Shown: positions 39,307 to 48,865 of the stretch, in pieces
How the letters are laid out: each line of letters starts with the position of its first letter
Numbering within the stretch: position 1 is the stretch's first letter
Assembly (NCBI GenBank): GCA_030323885.1
Contig: CM059186.1
Location: 25,191,849-25,255,848 of the forward strand
Length of the DNA stretch: 64,000 nt
Direction of reading: 5' to 3'
DNA from: Branchipolynoe longqiensis
Taxonomy: Eukaryota; Annelida; Polychaeta; Phyllodocida; Polynoidae
The notes under the pieces: model-generated
What the model saw: the letters and a program-made list of their open reading frames with translations, nothing else
What the model was told of the DNA's origin: nothing
Databases searched by the model: none
Translations under genes and position numbers: made by a program

Positions 39307-40368
39307 TCACGGGCTTGCTTGGTGAGGCATTCGGCCTCGCAGTGCCTGGTCAGTAAGTGCCTGGTCAGTGTGGGCCCGATCGCACGAGGCGGGATCGCGG
39401 TTCCAAGCGGGGCAGGGGGCCCCGTGAGTGTGCCTATCGTAGGCGGTGCGGGCGTCGGCTTGGGGCCGGGGCGGGTGTGTGCCTCGGGCCCATTCGCCTC
39501 GGGGCAAGTCCTCGCCTCGGGAGACTGGTGTTGCCGGAGGGGTGGGCGTGGTGATGGAGTCCATCCTCAGGGTGTTGAGGGCCACAGGGTCGTGCCATCC
39601 GTGGGGGAGCCTCCCGTCCGCTATCCAGGTGAAGATGGCCTCGGAGTAGCGGCGGACGGTAGGCCACGGATGCACGAGGATATCCCTCATCACGGTGAGG
39701 TGGTGGTGGCGTAGGCCCTGGAGGGAGTGCTCGGGGAAGGCTGGATGTCCGGCGAGGGTGAGGAGGGCGAGGTTGTATTCATCGCGGGTGGCCTCCCCTC
39801 TCTTGACCGGCTTCCGCTCAGGGCCCCTCTCGATGAGGTCCGAGGGGAAAATGTATCCCGAGGGGATGCCTTGGCGCCTGCCGGCGCGCTGCGCCTCGGC
39901 GGAAGCGAGGATGTCTCGGACGGCGTCGGCCGCGGATGCTGGGGTGTAGTCCTCGGCGACGTCCTGGAGGTAGGCCGGGGGAGGCGCGGGGCCGCCTCGG
40001 GCGGCGAGGCGGTCGTACTGCTGGTAGTGGGGGTGGGCTGCCCCGGGCAGAGTCGCTTGAGGTGGCGGCGGGGGCCGGGCCCCGGCGGCGGTCTGCGCCC
40101 GAGGTGCTGGGGCGGGCGGCGTGCTGTATCCTGCCTGCGTGTGCTCCGGCGCTCCTCGGGCTCCCGCCGACTCGAAGGCGTCCATGCGCGTAGTGAGGCG
40201 CTGCAGGGCTTGGAGGATGATGGCTGTGTCGGCGCCCGAGGTGGCCGAGGGGGAGGCCAGGGCCGGTGATGTTGAGGCGTCGCCGGGCGAGCCCGAGGCG
40301 GGCCCCGGCGTGGCCCGGGCGGTGAGCCTGGTGCTCTTGCGGCCTCTTCCCTTTCCTCGTCCGGGCAT
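39307..40368 (-). CDS. Gag-like protein of the Ngaro-like element
   Basis: 353-residue intact frame from ATG at 40368. Basic start (MPGRGKGRGRKST), Pro/Ala-rich disordered region to about 150, then an ordered core: SGYIFPSDLIERG near 175, YNLALLTLAGHPAF, LTVMRDILVHPWPTVRRYSE and AIFTWIADGRL near 225-255. It ends with a Cys/His cluster (CPAWNRDPASCDRAH). This core-plus-CWN pattern resembles Gag of DIRS/Ngaro elements. No enzyme motif. It is the only gene in the element, and intactness in such GC-rich sequence implies recent origin or constraint. The short zinc knuckle looks truncated: a shifted register continues as RHCEAECLTKQARER. Confidence 0.62.
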   Translation of the reverse strand: MPGRGKGRGRKSTRLTARATPGPASGSPGDASTSPALASPSATSGADTAIILQALQRLTTRMDAFESAGARGAPEHTQAGYSTPPAPAPRAQTAAGARPPPPPQATLPGAAHPHYQQYDRLAARGGPAPPPAYLQDVAEDYTPASAADAVRDILASAEAQRAGRRQGIPSGYIFPSDLIERGPERKPVKRGEATRDEYNLALLTLAGHPAFPEHSLQGLRHHHLTVMRDILVHPWPTVRRYSEAIFTWIADGRLPHGWHDPVALNTLRMDSITTPTPPATPVSRGEDLPRGEWARGTHPPRPQADARTAYDRHTHGAPCPAWNRDPASCDRAHTDQALTDQALRGRMPHQASP

Positions 40369-40408
40369 GGTGCAGGAGCCTGAGGTGGGGCAGCGGTCCG
40401 AGGAGGAG

Positions 40409-40465
40409 TGTCAGGAGAAGAGGGGTGAGGTCTGGAAGGCGGCAGGAGGGCTTCGCATTACGACC
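40409..40465 (-). repeat. Split direct repeat A1 (element 5' end), internally deleted
   Basis: GGTGAGGTCTGGAAGGCGGC then AGGAGGG joins directly to CTTCGCATTACGACC. In A2 these are about 250 bp apart. The deletion edges are not GT/AG, so it is not a simple spliced intron. Confidence 0.7.
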
Positions 40466-40584
40466 AAGGCGACGGTTCTGAGAAGCAGAGAACACACAGG
40501 TAATATTGCTGCTTGCAGAGAATGCAGCTGACATCATCAGCTTGATTATATTAGGCTGGAGACTGTCTCACCGTCATTGCCATA

Positions 40585-41047
40585 TAAGCTTGGTTGGTTG
40601 TTGGAGGTTTACGTCCTGGCAACATCTAAGGTCATATCAGGACGGGTACCGGCTTATAACAGTGTGCACGCATGGTAACGTTATAGTGCTGTCCCACTGG
40701 GAAATCAGGCCACCAGCACCATGACCCGATATCCCAGTGAATCACATTATCCTGACACTGAGCTAACCATACTTGTAATGAATGTTTGAACACCGTCAGC
40801 TGTGTGACATAACTGTTTCTTTATAACCTCTCTACCTAGCATGCCTCAGTCATGACCTGAGCGTGACCGTTGATCTGTGATCATCAATACATAACAAGTC
40901 ATTGCCCTATCCTATTAATACCGAGTGCCAGGCTAGGAAGCAACAAGTATCAATTTTGTAAGTTTGACTTGACTCGACTGGAAATTGAATTCCCAATCTC
41001 CCGCACGGGAGGCCTGCGCTCTATCGATTCGGCCACCACACCCGTTA
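40585..41047 (-). mobile_element. SINE family 1, full length with ~115-bp insertion
   Basis: Tail at 40590 (GGTTGGTTGTTGGAGG), body to AGCTAACCA, then foreign sequence (about 40770-40890), and resumption at AGTCATTGCCCTATCC through a type-2 head ending GGCCACCACACCCG. Confidence 0.82.
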
Positions 41048-41061
41048 GCCATATTATTAGA

Positions 41062-41410
41062 TTGTTTGTTTGTTGTTTTATGTCCTAGCAACATCTAAGG
41101 TGATATCAGGACGGGTACCGACTTGTGACAGTGCACACTCAAGGTGACTTTACAGTGCTGTTCCACTAGGAAATCAGGCCGCCAGCGCCATGACCTGATA
41201 TCCCACTCAGTCACATTATCCTGACACTGAGCAAACCAGTCCTTGCCCTATCCTAGTAATGCAGAGCGCCAGGCCAGGAAGCGACAAGCATCTCACTCAG
41301 TCATTGGTTTGACTCGACCAGGGTTTGAACCCACAAACTCATGGGTTCGGATCTCCCGATCTCCCAAAACAGGGGACGGACCCCCAACTCAATCGGCCAC
41401 TCCGTCTGGT
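41062..41410 (-). mobile_element. SINE family 1, full length, perfect 13-bp duplication
   Basis: CCATATTATTAGA at 41049-41061 and 41411-41423. The head is the extended variant with doubled B-box region (GGGTTTGAACCC and ATGGGTTCGGATC). Confidence 0.93.
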
Positions 41411-41423
41411 CCATATTATTAGA

Positions 41424-41630
41424 AGCCACGTGGTCATGCATGCAGCGTCATGGGCATAACATTCATGAACGGCCTTGACCCTTGTATCAATGCGCGATGA
41501 GACGTGGCCTGCCGCCAGGGGGGACGGAACCTGGCAACACAGTAACGAGCACGAAACCGATGAATCACGCCAGAGGGCGCGGCGGGGCGCTTTTCTTTTA
41601 ACGTGATGGATCTAACTCACTCGCCAAGTG
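41424..41630. other. No supported feature
   Basis: Mixed sequence between two SINEs. Confidence 0.4.
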
Positions 41631-41631
41631 A

Positions 41632-41730
41632 CCGGGCGCGGTGGCCGAATCGGTAGGTCAAAGGCTTCCCGTGCGGGAGATCGGGAGTTCAATTCCCAGT
41701 CGAGTCAAGTCAAACCAATGACTTATAAGA
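41632..41730 (+). mobile_element. SINE family 1 type-2 head (plus strand)
   Basis: GCGCGGTGGCCGAATCGGTAG (A-box-like) and GGAGTTCAATTCCC (B-box-like), ending ACTTATAAGATTGATTTGG. It is immediately joined to an oppositely oriented SINE tail. Confidence 0.85.
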
Positions 41731-41905
41731 TTGATTTGGTAGTTTGTTGTTTTACGTCCTAGCAACATCTAAGGTCATATCAGGACTGGTACCGACTTGT
41801 GACAGTGCGCACTCATGACGACTTTATAGTGCTGCCCCACTGGGAGACCAGACCTGATATCCCACTCAGGCACATTATCCTGACACTGAGCCAAACAGTC
41901 TACAC
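41731..41905 (-). mobile_element. SINE family 1 tail half (minus strand)
   Basis: TTTGTTGTTTTACGTCC through CACATTATCCTGACACTGAGC. Tail-to-head opposition with the preceding head gives a hybrid locus, by nested insertion or inversion. Confidence 0.82.
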
Positions 41906-41919
41906 AAAAAATAATACTT

Positions 41920-42821
41920 TGTAAAAATATACGGATTTTCGGTTCAGAATTATATATTGGCAGAGAGCATTATTATCCTCGGGCGACGGGGTAGGGAGCA
42001 AGGTTATGTAATAAAAAAAAGCAATGGGTGCCCCACTCACCGTGTGACATATTAGGCTATGTGAAATATATGTTAATACATAGTGCCTGAGATTATGACG
42101 AGATGTTCCTATATAAGAGACAGTTAATGTTTGGCGAAATGTTCCCTCTATGCACCAGTAAGGGTGCAAGTGGAGGAGAAGGACATTTTTAATATATATA
42201 TTTATTGTAACTGTCTGCAACTACCTGTTACCATAGGGCCGATGGGTAAGCACACCAGCCATTCTGCATACATTATGGACGCCACATACAGCTGGGGTTG
42301 AGTGACAGCTGCCCATATTGGGGTGTCGCCCCCCCAGGCTGTAGAGGGTGCCTGATTGGCTGGTTGTGGCAGGCCCAGTCACCTGTGCCCCATTGCCCCA
42401 CCTGACCACACAAGCCTCATTCTGATATTGATTATCCTATACATGCTGCTCCAGACATTCTGGGTGGGGGACTTCTGGATGGACTCTTGAAGTGAACACA
42501 CTCTTCTCTTGGCCCGGAACACAGACACTCTGTCTGATGCTCCACCTTTCATATACAAACTGAGCTGTGTGCAACAACCATGGGACTCCGGTTCAATGGG
42601 CTGTAGGCACTGATTCATATACATACTAAAGAAAGTAATGAGGCTCTCTGTGGACAGAAGGTAAGGGGGTCAGGGTGATAGGTCACTAGTAGGTGAACAG
42701 GAGTTGATGCCAATAAAGCACAACTTCTTCACTGTCAATCTTGCGTGACTTGTCTTCCCTTTCTGCCTTATGAAAGATACAGTAGACATATTACAGATGA
42801 GTTTGTTGGAGAGGGGTATCA
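41920..42821 (+). repeat. Interspersed ~870-bp repeat X, copy 2
   Basis: Homologous to 26735-27600 from TGTAAAAATATACGG to the terminal ATCA. The main differences are a shortened TA run and about 35 extra bases near 42775-42805. Confidence 0.7.
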
Positions 42822-42896
42822 GGTGTGAGCTGACAAACAGTTGCCAGAACGCATCTGGGAAGAGTTTGTGGTATATCTGGACCTCAGACGGCCGCG

Positions 42897-43478
42897 CATT
42901 GTTGCTTTCTAGCTTGTTGCTCGGCATTAAAGTTGCAGAGTCCGATGAATCATCAAATTTTCAAAACCAAAACAATTATCTAGATTGTATTCTACATATC
43001 TACCTCAGATACTGGTGCACTTATTAAACATCAGTAGGCACATAGATGGGAATACTGAGGGAATTTAATAGAAGTTGTTCCTGCAGAAGCCTATGGTGTC
43101 AGAGTCTTGGCGTGCTTGCCAAAATTAATTTACTGTGTTTGCACTTCAAATATCTCAAAAGATAGCTATTTAAAATAAAAATTACTTCAAACTGGAGTAA
43201 GGTAGACCATAGTGAACAACCTAATATATTTATCTCAGAAATTGATAGAAACTCAAACCATCGGACCATGCAACTTTAATAGGACAGGGCAAGGATTGGC
43301 TAGATCAGTGTCAGGATAATGTGACTGAATGGGATATCGGGTCATGGTGCTGGTGGCCTGATTTCCCATTGGGGCAGCACTATAAAGTCACCATAAGTGT
43401 GCACTGCTGCAAGTCGATACCCATCCTGATATGACATTAGATGTTGCCAGGATGTAAAACTCCAACAACCAACCAACT
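42897..43478 (+). mobile_element. SINE family 1, interrupted by a TTAA MITE
   Basis: GTTGCTTTCTAGC..GCTCGGCATTAA (to 42930) continues at TTAATAGGACAGGGCAAGG (43276 onward) and runs to CCAACAACCAACCAAC. Removing the insert with one TTAA restores the normal SINE text GCTCGGCATTA-TAGGA. Confidence 0.85.
42931..43275 (+). mobile_element. TTAA-flanked MITE, full length
   Basis: 345 bp, AGTTGCAGAGTCCGATG to CATCGGACCATGCAACT, giving inverted repeats of about 17 bp. TTAA at 42927-42930 and 43276-43279. The filled site is inside a SINE, so the target duplication is established by comparison. Non-coding. Confidence 0.85.
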
Positions 43479-43648
43479 CACTCGCCCAGATTGTTACTAC
43501 TAGTACTACTTATACCGCCAACCAGCCGCGTTGCTTGGTGGTTCGGGCCCAGGCGGAGACACGGCCCGCCGCGGGCAGGGAGGGCTTAACGCGGCAGAGG
43601 TGGCAGTAAAGGCAATGCGGGTTGGTTGTTCCGCGAGCAGCTCACTGC

Positions 43649-44010
43649 GTTAGAACACAAGAACTGCTCGGCAGGTCACCCCAAGACCCCGCCAGCCAGT
43701 GTGAGATAATAATCTGACTCCCGTAATAAAGTGACACTGTGTTAGAACACAAGAGCTGCTCAGCAGGTCACCCCATACCCTGCCGGCCAGTATGAGATAA
43801 TATTCGGACTTCCATAATAAAGTGACACTGCGTTAGAACACAAGAGCTGCTCGGCAGGTCACCCCGACACTCTGCCGGCCAGTATGAGATAATATTCGGA
43901 CTCACGTAATAAAGTGACACTGCGTTAGAACACAAGAGCTGCTCAGCAGGTCACCCCCACACCCTGCTGGCTGGTGTGAGATGATATTCTGACTCCCGTA
44001 ATATAGTGAC
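43649..44010 (+). repeat. Tandem array, 4 x ~92 bp (left arm of foldback structure)
   Basis: Units begin at 43649, 43741, 43832 and 43924 with GTTAGAACACAAGAGCTGCTC, and include CAGGTCACCCC, CAGTATGAGATAATATTC and GTAATAAAGTGACACTG. The same unit occurs inverted at 45109-45245. Confidence 0.9.
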
Positions 44011-44298
44011 TCCCCAGTCACTTTATTATGCGTAATACTAATAGAGCGACCACCCGCCCATATCATATTATGACTCCCCCGACCAAGTTTCTTTTTGTAA
44101 ATGTTTAATTCTTTTCCAGAATGAATTGATTGTTACTTTTGGTTAGAAGAATCGGAAAGAGATATAGACACATTTAAACAAATATCTCAAACAACCACCT
44201 TCTATAATAATATACATGCCCACATATTCAGCAATATGCATGAAAATGAGTAGCTACAGATATCATGGGTTTAAAATAATAAAAAGAGTTGACATATC

Positions 44299-45003
44299 CA
44301 CCCCACCTATGACATACACAAAAGAACCAAAGTGAAATTACTAGAAAATAGGAGAATAATTCATTTGAAAACATTAGCATATAGCTATAGTCAAAACAAT
44401 AAACTTCTAACAAAACCACAAAGGGCTACTAGAGCAAATAATGCGCCACTACTAAAGCAGACCAGAAGCCAACTAAAAGCTCATGAGAGAAGCACGCTGG
44501 AAATGGCTGCCAAGGTGTGGAATGCCCAAACGGTAAAGGAACGACAAATTCCTGACCTAAAAACTTACAAAAAATATCTGTGCAAAATAAGGTTAGGAAA
44601 CCCCCACTAAGCTGCACTGCAAAGGGGCATGTGATATGTCACGGCCCACCAGTGGGACGCCCAATGGAAGGTACCATGCCAAAAGTAGCCAGATAACACA
44701 CCACACAGCTACATACAAGCCTATGATATGTAAATAGGAGTAGGCTAGTCTAGTAATAAGAGTAGAAAAAATAAATACATATATATTCCAAGAAAATCCA
44801 AAAAAAACTAACATAGGCTACTAACCATACCAACCAATTATCTATCTGCTACTGAAATGCAGGCAATCAAATACCTTATCAGCAGCTACTGTGTGGTAAG
44901 ATAACACCAATACTAAAACTGGCCAGCATTGAAAACAAGCCTGGGTACCCGGGCTTATATGTTATGGACAGTATAAATACAGCCTCAATAAAAAAAATTA
45001 AAT
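44299..45003 (+). mobile_element. CR1/L2-like LINE copy 3, 3' fragment
   Basis: Plus-strand copy beginning at CACCTATGACATACAC and ending GCCTCAATAAAAAAAATT. It corresponds to the last ~700 bp of copies 1 and 2. It sits between inverted 92-bp arrays. Confidence 0.9.
44332..44610 (+). pseudogene. LINE ORF2 C-terminal 92 residues
   Basis: KLLENRRIIHLKTLAYS through AAKVWNAQTVKERQ and the KIRLGNPH stop, same as copy 2 with two or three replacements. No catalytic domain remains. Confidence 0.88.
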
Positions 45004-45067
45004 TAAAAAAATCCTCTAGCCCACCACAACAATCCATTAATCTAAAATCAAAATATGATTGGGTGAA

Positions 45068-45093
45068 TCACTTTATTATGCATAATAAAGTGA
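45068..45093. repeat. Perfect 26-bp palindrome
   Basis: Each half reads TCACTTTATTATG. It is the ACTTTATTA unit end of the 92-bp repeat meeting its own inverse. It could be a hinge of the foldback structure. Confidence 0.9.
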
Positions 45094-45108
45094 TTGGGGA
45101 GTCTGGGG

Positions 45109-45245
45109 AGTCACTTTATTACCGGAGTCAGAATATTATTTCACACTGACGGCGGGGTGTCGGGGTGACCTGCCGAGCAGCTCTTGTGTTCTAACGCAGT
45201 GTCACTTTATTACAGGAGTCAGAATATTATCTCACACTGGCCTGA
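45109..45245 (-). repeat. Inverted 92-bp units (right arm of foldback structure)
   Basis: One complete and one partial unit in reverse orientation to 43649-44010: CACTTTATTA, GGAGTCAGAATATTAT, CTCACACTG, GGGGTGACCTGCC, GAGCAGCTCTTGTGTTCTAA. Confidence 0.88.
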
Positions 45246-45334
45246 CGTCAGCCTGCTGCTCAATCGGGCAAGACCTGTTAGGAATCTGGTCTGCGTGAAG
45301 GGGTGATTCTCATGCACAGTATTCCCTGAGCTGA

Positions 45335-45663
45335 GGGAACAAGACGTAGCTCAGGCAGTAGAGTGTCTAGCTGTGTAGGTGTGGGTCATGCTATTGATCC
45401 TGTTCAGTGGACACATTTGCAGCTTGGAATATTTTCCGTTCCAACCAGTGGTCCACAACTGGTTCAATAATGGTGGCAGTAGGTGCTGTCTTGTCTGTGG
45501 GAAAGTGCATATAAAAGACCCCTTGCTGCTTATCGGAAAGAGTAGCCTATGTGGCGGTAGTTGGTTACCTCCAAAGAAATATGTCAGAATGACTATATGT
45601 TTGACATCCAATAGCAAATGATACAAATCAGTGTGCTCTAGAGGTGTCGTTAAATAAAACAAA
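45335..45663 (+). mobile_element. SINE family 3, copy 1
   Basis: Head with A box TAGCTCAGGCAGTAGAG; the B box is degraded. Body CATATAAAAGACCCCTTGC, TGCTTATCGGAAAGAGTAG, GAAATATGTCAGAATGAC, and tail GTCGTTAAATAAAACAAAC. The same body is at 60225-60380 inverted. The sequence is reminiscent of a SINE widespread in molluscs (memory, not verified). Confidence 0.82.
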
Positions 45664-45824
45664 CTTTCCTTTCCCTGAGCTGAGCCTCACCTCGCTGGGC
45701 GGGTATTGCGACGGGCCCTGATGCCATCCCCGGCGGGGCGGCTTGTCATCAGGCCCAATTAGCCATGGTCAACCCCCACCTACCCCCGCCTCAGAACCTC
45801 CCCGGGTCGGCGGGCCGCCCGAGG

Positions 45825-46036
45825 GGCACAGTCGCGGTGGGTCGGAGACGGGCACAGTCGGGGGCGGGTCAGAGTCGGGCACAGTCACGGGCGCGTCGGA
45901 GACGACTACAATCGGAGACGGGCACAGTCGGGGTGGGTCGAAGACGGGCACAGTCTCGTGGGCGAGTTGGAGACGGGCACAGTCTGGGTGGGTCGGAGAC
46001 GGGCACAGTCGGGGTGGGTCGGAGACGGGCACAGGT
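45825..46036. repeat. ~28-bp G-rich minisatellite
   Basis: GGGTCGGAGACGGGCACAG repeats about eight times with variable spacers and runs straight into the 59-bp satellite, whose unit starts GGGTCAGAGACAG. Confidence 0.88.
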
Positions 46037-47880
46037 CAGAGATAGTTATTGCTAGATGGTCGGCAGTCTGTTAAAGCTGTACAGTGTGAGTGGGTCAGAG
46101 ACAGTTATTGATAGATGGTCGGAGCTGCACAGTGTGAGTGGGTTAGACACAGTTATTGATAGATGGTCAGCAGTTTGTTAAAGCTGCACAGTGTGAGTGG
46201 GTCAGACACAGTTATTGATAGATGGTCGGCAGTTTGTTAAAGCTGCACAGTGTGAGTGGGTCAGAGACAGTTATTGATAGATGGTCGGCAGTCTGTTAAA
46301 GCTGCACAGTGTGAGTGGGTCAGACACAGTTATTGATAGATGGTCGGCAGTTTGTTAAAGCTGCACAGTGTGAATGGGTCAGACACAGTTATTGATAGAT
46401 GGTCAGCAGTTTGTTAAAGCTGTACAGTGTGAGTGGGTCAGAGACAGTTATTGATAGATGGTCGACAGTCTGTTTAAGCTGCACAGTGTGAGTGGGTCAG
46501 ACACAGTTATTGATAGATGGTCGGCAGTCTGTTAAAGCTGCACAGTGTGAGTGGGTCAGACACAGTTATTGATAGATGGTCGGCAGTTTGTTAAAGCTGC
46601 ACAGTGTGAATGGGTCAGACACAGTTATTGATAGATGGTCAGCAGTTTGTTAAAGCTGTACAGTGTGAGTGGGTCAGAGACAGTTATTGATAGATGGTCG
46701 ACAGTCTGTTTAAGCTGCACAGTGTGAGTGGGTCAGACACAGTTATTGATAGATGGTCGGCAGTCTGTTAAAGCTGCACAGTGTGAGTGGGTCAGACACA
46801 GTTATTGATAGATGGTCGGCAGTTTGTTAAAGCTGCACAGTGTGAGTGGGTCAGACACAGTTATTGATAGATGGTCAGCAGTTTGTTAAAGCTGCACAGT
46901 GTGAGTGGGTCAGACACAGTTATTGATAGATGGTCAGCAGTTTGTTAAAGCTGCACAGTGTGAGTGGGTCAGACACAGTTATTGATAGATGGTCGGCAGT
47001 CTGTTGAAGCTGTACAGTGTGAGTGGGTCAGACCCAGTTATTGATAGATGGTCAGCAGTTTGTTAAAGCTGCACAGTGTGAGTGGGTTAGACACAGTTAT
47101 TGATAGATGGTCGGCAGTTTGTTAAAGCTGTACAGTGTGAGTGGGTCAGACACAGTTATTGATAGATGATAAGCAGTTTGTTAAAGCTGTACAGTGTGAG
47201 TGGGTCAGACACAGTTATTGATAGATGGTCGGCAGTCTGTTAAATCTGCACAGTGTGAGTGGATCAGAGACAGTTATTGATAGATGGTCGGCAGCCTGTT
47301 AAAGCTGCACCGTGTGAGTGGGTTAGACACAGTTATTGATAGATGGTCAGCAGTTTCTTAAAGCTGCACCGTGTGAGTGGGTTAGACACAGTTATTGATA
47401 GATGGTCAGCAGTTTCTTAAAGCTGCACATTGTGAGTGGGTTAGACACAGTTATTGATAGATGGTCAGCAGTTTCTTAAAGCTGCACAGTGTGAGTGGGT
47501 CAGAGACAGTTATTGATAGATGGTCGGCAGTCTGTTAAAGCTGCACAGTGTGAGTGGGTCAGAGACAGTTATTGATAGATGGTCGGCAGTCTGTTAAAGC
47601 TGCACAGTGTGAGTGGGTCAGACACAGTTATTGATAGATGGTCAGCAGTTTCTTAAAGCTGCACAGTGTGAGTGGGTCAGAGACAGTTATTGATAGATGG
47701 TCGGCAGTCTGTTAAAGCTGCACAGTGTGAGTGGGTCAGGTAGTATTTGATAGATGGTCAGCAGTTTCTTAAAGCTGCACAGTGTGAGTGGGTCAGAGAC
47801 AGTTATTGATAGATGGTCGGCAGTCTGTTAAAGTTGTGCAGTCTGAGCGGTTCGGAGACAGTTATAGATACACAGAAGGT
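46037..47880. repeat. 59-bp satellite, about 31 units
   Basis: Unit: CAGACACAGTTATTGATAG, ATGGTC(G/A)GCAGT, (C/T)TGTTAAAGCTGCACAGTG, TGAGTGGGT. Most units are 59 bp; one lacks about 19 bp (near 46115) and one is altered near 47738. 46321-46556 and 46557-46792 are the same four-unit block twice. Confidence 0.97.
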
Positions 47881-47934
47881 AGTGTGATGTTTTTTAACTT
47901 TCTGTCATGTATATCATATATATTAGATAATTAT

Positions 47935-48215
47935 ATTAGGTTAATCATCATAATACACTTTGCTGTAGTTTGCAGTTATTTTGGAGATATTTGAAGTGAA
48001 AACATGCAAAATAATGTTGGTGCACACCCCCTGAAATCCTTGAAATCATAGGCTGGTATGAATAGCCGAAGTGACAGGTTATATTAAAATAGACTTAATA
48101 CTCCCTTCACTTATGCGATACACGAATGCTAGAGATATGTAGGATCAAATCTAGGTAAGCGCTTTGAGTTAGAAAATTTGATATTTATATCAGGTCATGC
48201 ATCTTGATGTCGGTG
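47935..48215 (-). mobile_element. TTAA-flanked MITE family, degraded minus-strand copy
   Basis: GGAGATATTTGAAGTGAAAAC, CATAGGCTGGTATGAATAGC, GACAGGTTATATTAAAATAG and GGATCAAATCTAGGTAAGC match the family read in reverse. Ends not preserved. Confidence 0.6.
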
Positions 48216-48618
48216 CGATGAGGACTCTGAGGAGTCAACAAAAGTCATTGGTGTAGTCATGTCTGGTCCTGCATGTATTGATTGACCTGTCACTGTGTAC
48301 TCCATAAAGCACTCTGGCTGTATCAACTGCCCCAACGTATTCACATCTGGTATTTCTAATCAATTTTACTCTTGTTTTCAGTTGGTTTATGTTGTTTTGG
48401 ATGCATCCAAATGCGTTAGTTCTGCGGTCTTATCGACAATATTAGTTCTCACCACCACCACCAGGTGGTGGAAATCATATGTTGTGATAGAAACTGGCCT
48501 GATATGGATGGGGTATGTTATTACTGGGCATTTGTGAATTTATATCAAGGGGTGGGGGTGGGGAAATATGTCTGGAATGGTTATGGCATATTGCAATGAA
48601 TCATATGTAAACAAAGCA
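48216..48618. other. No supported feature
   Basis: Mixed AT-rich sequence with a CACCACCACCACC run. Confidence 0.45.
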
Positions 48619-48799
48619 CAGTAAAACCTCTCTAAATAGACCGACCTTGGGGCCGACTTTATGTGGTCCATTTATGGAGATGGTGGGTTTAGGGAGTTAG
48701 AATATGGTTACAATTGTATTGTTGGGACACAAATAAATCGATCGATTTAGGGTAGTGGTCGGTCTGTGGAGGGGTCGGTATAGAGATTTGAGTGTACTG
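48619..48799 (-). mobile_element. pogo/Tc1-like MITE, copy 3 (divergent)
   Basis: Left end CAGTAAAACCTCTC intact, right end decayed to GATTTGAGTGTACTG. Orientation is opposite to the other copies (CGACTTTATGTGGTCC near the left end). The flanking TA is not conserved. Confidence 0.75.
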
Positions 48800-48865
48800 A
48801 TATAAAGGGAGCTGAGATTGATGAGGCAAGGGGATGTATGGGCACCACCATGGGATACATGGGCT

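Larger units (their letters stand above)
37952..40465 (-). mobile_element. Gag-only Ngaro-like YR retroelement (non-autonomous), A1-gag-B1-A2-B2
   Basis: Reading the minus strand: A1 (40465-40409), gag (40368-39307), Pro/Thr-rich region, B1 (38793-38550), A2 (38549-38197), B2 (38196-37952). B1 and B2 are direct repeats of about 245 bp, about 97 percent identical by eye. A1 matches both ends of an A2 subregion with about 250 bp deleted. This split-direct-repeat order is the Ngaro signature (family knowledge). No RT, RNase H or recombinase is present, so mobilisation would need a partner. The element is very GC-rich, unlike its surroundings. Confidence 0.72.

Noticed and set aside
38710..39714. 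Plus-strand Arg/Gly/Pro-rich frames opposite the gag
   Set aside because: GC-rich antisense shadows of the gag-only element.
41632..41712. Possible functional tRNA genes at SINE heads (also 18323, 19501, 35235, 63258)
   Set aside because: A- and B-box text is present, but cloverleaf pairing is poor by eye, each continues into a SINE body, and the sequences are multi-copy.
43649..44010. CRISPR-like direct repeat array
   Set aside because: Repeats are contiguous 92-bp units with no unique spacers, in a eukaryotic context.
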